A stretch of DNA of 64,000 bases from Symsagittifera roscoffensis (taxonomy: Eukaryota > Xenacoelomorpha > Acoela > Convolutidae). The DNA lies in assembly GCF_963678635.1 (NCBI RefSeq), contig NC_087063.1, positions 12,188,368 to 12,252,367 of the forward strand, in the 5' to 3' direction. Each line of letters opens with the position of its first letter. The first letter of the stretch is position 1. The position numbers and the translations under genes were made by a program. Positions 58,461 through 64,000 of this stretch are shown in pieces. Under the pieces are notes generated by a model that saw only the letters and a list, made by a program, of their open reading frames with translations, searched no databases and was not told the DNA's origin.

Positions 58461-59380
58461 TGTAACATTCGCCCGGAAGATACATATCGACGGGTAACAA
58501 AACTAAGTCTTAAGACGACTGGCTAGCGTCTAAACAGAGCTTTGCATGTTTTTCACCGTCTCTACCAAGCCAGTACTTTTCGGTGGTCTTTCTTACATCA
58601 GGCTGACAAAAACGTTACTGTTCTCCGGCTTCGACCAGAACGCTCAAATTAACTAGATTACATGCAAAAATAGTGAGCTCATGGCTGGGTCTCAGTATCC
58701 CCAGACCACGAGGTCACTCCTAAAAACAGGGCTACTACTTATTATATTACTATTGTTTTTGTTCAGTAGATAAAAATCATCATCTCCATCGAAGATGGAT
58801 CAACCCTTTCCCCCCTACTTCTAGCTCCTCATTCTTGTCAAAACGAATTAAGATCTTAATTAAATTCAAGTCAGGACATGACGGATACTAAAATTCAATA
58901 TAAGTTCATAAAAGTCCACGTCCCGAGACCCTTCCGGATTCTTGAATCCGGTGAATCAAGCTTCTTAATATCCAGTTCACAACAACTCGGAAGGCTGGGT
59001 TTTACCCTTCACCGTTGCTCGCAACGGCCTTGCAACTATTGTAACAGCACAATAGTTGCAACTCGGAACGTCCTCTGCTGTTCGGTAGTTCGTTGTAGTT
59101 TTTTAGTCTCGATTTCGTACTGTTCGTAATCGCAGATAAAGTTGTTCTGTTTTTTCTTGCTCTTTTAGCTAAAAATGGCCGTTTCTGACGTTTCTCAGAA
59201 ATATGACGTCATAATTCGAATTTTTAAAAATTAGAATTCCAGAATCTTCTAGCCTTCACCGTTTGGCTAATCGTTCAAATAACGTCCTTATCCGTTCTAA
59301 ATCGCCAATTCGGAAGGCCTGCTGCCAAAATACCGAATTCTGCAGAGACTGCATTTTGGCCATTCTGGTCGAATGTCACA
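58461..59380 (-). repeat. Element A 5' LTR
   Basis: 920 bp, nearly identical to 34772-35691. The next base outward is the continuation of the element B LTR. Confidence 0.95.
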
Positions 59381-59558
59381 CGATTGTTACTCAATTGTTC
59401 TGAAATTGTTCTGATCTCTTTTTCTGATTTTCAGTTCTCGCGAGAAAATCGTGCATGACAGGTTCCATTCGAAATTTTGAAAAACCAAATTTCACTCCAA
59501 AATCAAGTGTTTTTTGCTTCTCTCAAGGTCAAACTTCCAAATATGACCGACTGGCACA
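59381..59558 (-). repeat. Element B 3' LTR, proximal part
   Basis: Ends in ctggcaca at 59558, directly beside the conserved polypurine tract, which marks the LTR boundary. The rest of this LTR is at 34038-34771, on the far side of element A. Confidence 0.75.
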
Positions 59559-59988
59559 TACTCCCCGGACTCGAGATCGATGTCCTCATCGCGCGCTGTC
59601 TTCTGCCAGTGAGTCCCAGAAAAACCGAGTGTTGCTCAAGATACAGTGCCAGTGGTCATTTACAGAAGTTTGCAGCAGATTTAAGCTTATCTACACCCCA
59701 AAATTCACAGCCATTTAAAATTTTCACACTATTGCTAAACAGCAATCAAAATCTGCATACACCTGCACCCTTGAATTTTCGCTTTTCAAGCCAATCATTT
59801 TAAAATCTCTTTTGTCCTATTCAATCAGGAAATTGTCATGCAGCATTTCGATTTATATAATAAATATAGTATATTAGTAACAATATTTGCTTTGTTAAAA
59901 TTTCTTTTTCGTGAATCCAAGTTTCACTCGGATCCACGCTCAAGCCCCCCTTCCCTCTCAAGACTCAAGATCCATCCGATTTGCCCAT
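59559..59988 (-). other. Element B 3' untranslated region and polypurine tract
   Basis: 59559-59570 is the same tactccccggac as in element A. The following gatgtcctcat and gcgcg phrases are also shared. The rest, up to the stop codon of the ORF, is non-coding and diverged. Confidence 0.7.
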
Positions 59989-62900
59989 TCATCTCGTACT
60001 CTTCGCCTTGGAGGTACTGCATCCTGAACTGCTAGATGCGGCAAACTGTCTCAACAGTTCCTCTTCATCATCGGAACTAATCACAATCTCCTCCCAAGCC
60101 TTCAGCTGTTCATAGGATCGCATCCATTCTCTCTGCTCCTGCAATCTCTTTGCTTGGTTGGGTAGTGCCTTCACCCTAGCTTCTCGGTTCAAGCAAAAGG
60201 AGTTGTGCAGGCTCAAGCTCACGTTCTTCGCCAGGTCTTCCTCTAGTATCGACTCCCTCGCTTTGGTATTGTCTCTAGACATCTTACCCACTCTTTTCCA
60301 TCCTTTCGTGATCGCATTACGATGGGTTAGCAGGGGTCTCTTGAAAGCTTCCGGCCCAATCTCGGCCTGGAACTGTCGATACTCTTTTTGATGTTTTCTC
60401 ATGTGATCTTTCGTTGTCATGTACAACCAAGACGTCAGTGTCGCCCGAAACCATGGAAAATACCTCAAGCGACTCCATACGTGCCTGACTTCCGTCGGTA
60501 TGGCGAATACTTTGCACGCAGTCTCAAACAACTCGAGTCTCCTGCTGTAGTCTATCGCGTATATTGACTCAGCCGTTGGCGTCGTCGCCTCCCGATACTT
60601 CGTTATATTCTCTTTTATCCATCTCAGAGCTAACATCGTACTCACTACTAAGAGCGTCACCTTCTGCCGGTGATCCGGTAGTCCGATCGACCGAATCTCT
60701 TCCACATCCCACACCAGGCAAAGGTTCTTGTGATCTGGATACCACACCGTTTGTGCCAAACAGTGGCATGGGCATTCCCCATGAGAGATCTCAATGCTTC
60801 TGAGATTACGCTCCCCTGAGGCTTCCAAGAGAGGCTCAAGCTCCATCATTTTCTCGTGCATCGTGTCGTTGTCTTCCAGGTTCGGAGTACTTCCCACAGG
60901 TTTCCCGATCACGTTTTGTCTCTCGTGATCGCTCGTGTTTTCTCTTTCCAACTTCAGAAGATCTTCTCCCCAGATTTCGCTTAAGTCATCTCTCAATTCT
61001 TTTGGTACTGTCCCTTTGATTTTTCTCAACAACTTGTGCGAGTGATGCGACATCCGAGCCAACCTCACGCACTTGGGCACTGAGAAGGCCTTGTCCACCA
61101 GTATTCTCTGGCTGGACACTTCCACCATCGCCATGTGTAGCGGGTAGTGACTTCCGCACAAGTTGGCCATCATTGACCCTATCAGCGATTTCGCGTTCAA
61201 TGGCAAGCCATAAGCTTCGCTCATGGGAAATCCCATTTCCGCCTCAAGACCAACCTTCCAGCTCCGGATGTGTTTTTGAGTCACCTGCAACACCCCGGGC
61301 CATGATTCTACGCTCAACGCCGTCACTAAATGATGTTCAGACTCCAGTCTCTCCAGTGCCTGCAGACCACACATTCTCGAGAAGAATCCGAGAGCTGTCG
61401 CTATATTCACCGTGGTTCTCGCGTAACATTCCGCTATTATTTGCACTTCACTTTTCTCCCTTTCTGTGATGTCTTCGAACCAAGTGACCAGGTCTTCTTT
61501 TTGAAACGACAGTATTCTGACGCATGACCGTCCATCGCAGATGTGCTCTCCGTTCCCACACGTCGAATCCAGACAGCTACCCGGCTCCAATTTCTTTGCT
61601 GACCCGGGGTCGCTCGTCCTTTCGCTTGGCTCTTGCATCTGGGGCGTGATTAGCTTATGTAGCACACTCAACTTCGCCAGATCTTCATCTTCCGTTGGTG
61701 CTAACCTCACTCGCTCTGTGGTTTCCTCGATTAGACTTGCATGGGGATGTGGACACCAGGAGGGTCTTAGTAGCTTCCATATCACTCCCAAGTTTGTGGT
61801 TAACAAGCCATTTCCACCGCCCATGTTCACTTCAACTCTCTTGTCTGAGCGCGGTATGCTTATCACCTCTGGTGTTTTCTCAAGAATCAGGCCCAGGCTC
61901 GGCCCCTCTTTTTCCACCGCATCTATTTCCATTATTCTTTCTGTCCAAAACTTCAGTAGCTCCGCTACCTCATGGTTTCTGTGGGCTCCTCCAGCTTCCG
62001 AGTCTAAGAAGGGATTGTAGGCCATTCCCATCACTCCAGACACATGTTGGTATTCCCCCTTCTCACTGAGTCTCGAGTACTGTTCTGACGAGGCCAGGTT
62101 ACGGTGAACATCTTGTTCTTCCTCGAACTTCTTATTAGAGAACCTCCGTACCTCGTCCAGCTTCCGATGGTTCTCTAAGGATAGTCTGGAACCATCTTCT
62201 TTCTCTATTCCTGTACTCTGATATACGTTCAAGATGATCGTTGAGACTCTTTTCTCCATGGTTTTACTTCCACTTGCTCTCTGGTGGCATGCCAGGATGG
62301 TGCTATCAGACATCATTGACATTATCCATCTCAAGAAACATGTGGCATCTTTTCCTCTAGCCAGGCTCAAGCCTGGATTGTCCCTGGCCACGTGTTGCAT
62401 CAGTGCCTGATACACCTCTAGCTTCTTGCCTCCCAACTTCAGCCTGTCATACGAGGTCAATGTCTCCAACTCTATTCCCACCAGACTCCAGGTGAACATT
62501 AATTGTCCCGCAGTTCTAACGAAGGGATTCGCCATTAGTGGCGGTGCTGATGAGGATGTTCTCATCGCCTCTTCAAAATGATCCTTCAACAAACTCTGCC
62601 AGGACCTCTTCAGATGACTTGCCATCTCTATCTTATTAACCTCGGCTTTTTGCTGGGTGGCCCAATTGCGTCGCCTGCGAGCTATTCCACTGTCCAACTT
62701 CTTCAAGCAGTCCTCCATTTCCTTCGATGTTTCGAGGGCCACCCACCACGTCCGGGAAGTGTTCCTCGTCTTGTTCCTCTCCAATGGATCACTCGTCACT
62801 TGTTTGCCCATGTCCTGATGTGCCTTCGAGATCCATTCTTTGCCGATCTCCACTTCCCCTACCTGTCCGTTCGTTGAACCTCTCTTCACGTTTACCTTCT

Positions 62901-64000
62901 GGGGCTTGAAGTCTTCTTCTGACGTCGAACTGGTGGAAACCTCTATTTCCTTTTCTACTTCAAGTGGTTTCCTGAGCTCCGAGCTGTTCTTGTATGCCGC
63001 CGTCTTGCATCGGGCCAAAACGATGGGCGCCGTCTCTCTCAAGTTTCCTTCCGAAACAGCATCCACTGAAGGACTACCCCATCCTTCCACTTCTCTCTTC
63101 CTCTTGCGAGTCTTCACATCTCTGCTCGAGGGTGTTGTGGCTATCATCATTGATTCGACCTCTCCATCCACTCCTTCCAACTCTTGCCTCCCCCCTGCTC
63201 GAGCCTTAAGGATATTAGTACTTTTAATCATATTACTAGTCCCAACCTTATCCCTTTTTATATCATCAACCATTTTATCCACAGTTTTTTGTTTCAGAGT
63301 AGAGCTGTCCTCACATTTCTCTTTTCTAGTCTTCGATCGTGCGTTCCTCAGCTCCACTAGCTTATTCAGCAGCTCTTTTCTTGCTTTCTCATCCAGGCCC
63401 GTTCCTATCAGGAGCGGTTCCCCGAATCTCACTACTGCGTCCCACAGTTCCTTCTTGAACTTGTCCAGCGTCGTCTCGCTGCCCACTTCTCGATTGAATT
63501 CCCCCAGGAATTCCTGCCAAGCGTCATCCTCGAGAGATCCCAAGAATATGTCCCTGTTCCCTTCGAACGTGTTCTTCTCCCTTTCCTCCGAGCTCAAGAG
63601 TAACATCCCCATATTGAAGGTCTCACCTGCCAATGGCAACTCTAGGTTCTTCCGCGGGGACGGGTTCAGAGGTGGTGTGGCAGTATCTGCCCAATTCTCT
63701 TCGCTCAAGTCTTTCAACAGCTCTTGAGTGGTGAGTTCCTCCCCTGATGGCCCTGGTTCAGGTGTATTCCCCACCTCCATGTCTTCTCCAGCTTCACTGA
63801 GAGTTTCATCCATACTCTCTTCCTCTGATTCATTTCTTCTTCTCTCGAGAATTCTTTTGAATCGATCCTTAACGGGTCCACTCCTCTTGTCTCCAGGCGT
63901 GTCTACAGACAGTGGTGACGGTGTCGTAGGATCCAGCTTTTTATATTCCGTCAGGGCTACATGCAGTTGACCTGCTGCATCTAGTTCTGTTCCCTCCTGT
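59989..64000 (-). CDS. Element B second ORF, C-terminal part, cut by the window edge
   Basis: The frame is open from the right edge to a TGA at 59989, about 1336 codons. The first ATG inside is at 63813, but the frame continues upstream without a stop, so this is the 3' part of a longer ORF. It aligns with the C-terminal part of the element A second ORF. Shared blocks include VRRFSNK, YNPFL, PSWCP, PGVLQ, FSVPKCVRLARMS, PCHCL, PWFRA and THRNA. The Cys/His pattern SCL-x3-CG-x3-H-x-C-x5-C is kept at about 61514-61585. Pairwise identity looks moderate, so A and B are distinct families or old relatives. The visible part holds no SGNH domain, and whether one lies upstream cannot be seen. No stop or frameshift breaks it. 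Confidence 0.88.
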   Translation of the reverse strand, partial: QEGTELDAAGQLHVALTEYKKLDPTTPSPLSVDTPGDKRSGPVKDRFKRILERRRNESEEESMDETLSEAGEDMEVGNTPEPGPSGEELTTQELLKDLSEENWADTATPPLNPSPRKNLELPLAGETFNMGMLLLSSEEREKNTFEGNRDIFLGSLEDDAWQEFLGEFNREVGSETTLDKFKKELWDAVVRFGEPLLIGTGLDEKARKELLNKLVELRNARSKTRKEKCEDSSTLKQKTVDKMVDDIKRDKVGTSNMIKSTNILKARAGGRQELEGVDGEVESMMIATTPSSRDVKTRKRKREVEGWGSPSVDAVSEGNLRETAPIVLARCKTAAYKNSSELRKPLEVEKEIEVSTSSTSEEDFKPQKVNVKRGSTNGQVGEVEIGKEWISKAHQDMGKQVTSDPLERNKTRNTSRTWWVALETSKEMEDCLKKLDSGIARRRRNWATQQKAEVNKIEMASHLKRSWQSLLKDHFEEAMRTSSSAPPLMANPFVRTAGQLMFTWSLVGIELETLTSYDRLKLGGKKLEVYQALMQHVARDNPGLSLARGKDATCFLRWIMSMMSDSTILACHQRASGSKTMEKRVSTIILNVYQSTGIEKEDGSRLSLENHRKLDEVRRFSNKKFEEEQDVHRNLASSEQYSRLSEKGEYQHVSGVMGMAYNPFLDSEAGGAHRNHEVAELLKFWTERIMEIDAVEKEGPSLGLILEKTPEVISIPRSDKRVEVNMGGGNGLLTTNLGVIWKLLRPSWCPHPHASLIEETTERVRLAPTEDEDLAKLSVLHKLITPQMQEPSERTSDPGSAKKLEPGSCLDSTCGNGEHICDGRSCVRILSFQKEDLVTWFEDITEREKSEVQIIAECYARTTVNIATALGFFSRMCGLQALERLESEHHLVTALSVESWPGVLQVTQKHIRSWKVGLEAEMGFPMSEAYGLPLNAKSLIGSMMANLCGSHYPLHMAMVEVSSQRILVDKAFSVPKCVRLARMSHHSHKLLRKIKGTVPKELRDDLSEIWGEDLLKLERENTSDHERQNVIGKPVGSTPNLEDNDTMHEKMMELEPLLEASGERNLRSIEISHGECPCHCLAQTVWYPDHKNLCLVWDVEEIRSIGLPDHRQKVTLLVVSTMLALRWIKENITKYREATTPTAESIYAIDYSRRLELFETACKVFAIPTEVRHVWSRLRYFPWFRATLTSWLYMTTKDHMRKHQKEYRQFQAEIGPEAFKRPLLTHRNAITKGWKRVGKMSRDNTKARESILEEDLAKNVSLSLHNSFCLNREARVKALPNQAKRLQEQREWMRSYEQLKAWEEIVISSDDEEELLRQFAASSSSGCSTSKAKSTR

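Larger units (their letters stand above)
34772..59380 (-). mobile_element. Element A: 24.6-kb giant Ty3/gypsy-type LTR retrotransposon with two intact long ORFs
   Basis: Bounded by 920-bp LTRs that differ at about one base. On the minus strand the order is 5' LTR (58461-59380), 2978-bp leader, gag-pol of 3200 codons, 407-bp spacer, second ORF of about 2981 codons, 820-bp 3' region and 3' LTR (34772-35691). Integrase follows RNase H, which defines the Ty3/gypsy order. Near-identical LTRs and two uninterrupted frames of about 9 kb each point to recent, possibly continuing activity. Ty3/gypsy elements are usually 5-10 kb. The element lies within the LTR of a related element B. A 3-bp CGA matches at both outer ends, but no longer target duplication is visible. 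Confidence 0.92.

Overview
The window is animal genomic DNA, most likely from a nematode or a related invertebrate with a large, repeat-rich genome. The evidence is a single intron-split gene of metazoan type spread over 14 kb, a splice-acceptor-like site a few bases before its ATG that would suit spliced-leader addition, AT-rich intergenic DNA full of dispersed repeats, and nested Ty3/gypsy-type LTR retrotransposons. The species cannot be named from what is visible.

Layout. Positions 1-19590 hold no recognisable host gene. They contain tandem duplications, a tRNA-headed SINE-like family, a 21-bp minisatellite, a hAT-type MITE with an 8-bp target duplication, a second MITE-like family with TGTTCCGAC ends, a family built on a GCGAAGC/GCTTCGC hairpin, a TATA-bearing repeat, and the 3' end of a non-LTR retrotransposon. 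Positions 19591-33797 (minus strand) hold one host gene, mannose-1-phosphate guanylyltransferase beta (GMPPB). I reconstructed all seven coding exons with consistent phases (376 aa). Its sixth intron (8.2 kb) contains a 6.5-kb Ty3/gypsy element (element C, 21210-27741) with 213-bp LTRs, a GTACC target duplication and a defective pol. Other introns hold foldback sequences and a hAT-like remnant.

Positions 34038-64000 are a nest of two related giant LTR retrotransposons, both on the minus strand. Element A (34772-59380, 24.6 kb) has two 920-bp LTRs differing at about one base, a 3-kb leader with a repeated CCCCTCCGGATT motif, an intact 3200-codon gag-pol and an intact second ORF of about 2981 codons. 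Element A lies inside the 3' LTR of element B, whose two LTR pieces are at 34038-34771 and 59381-59558 and whose second ORF runs off the right edge.

How the parts work together. Gag-pol A carries every domain needed for retrotransposition in the usual Ty3/gypsy order (Gag, two CCHC knuckles, protease, reverse transcriptase, RNase H, integrase). It ends in a region that resembles a TARG1-like macrodomain. The second ORF carries a complete SGNH/GDSL hydrolase tetrad near its N-terminus, a possible degenerate second SGNH-like domain, and a C-terminal region of about 1200 residues that is conserved with element B and matches no family I know. This extended LTR element is the strongest candidate for an under-described system here. 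The nested LTRs sit about 240 bp upstream of the GMPPB start codon in the same orientation, so they may act on its promoter.
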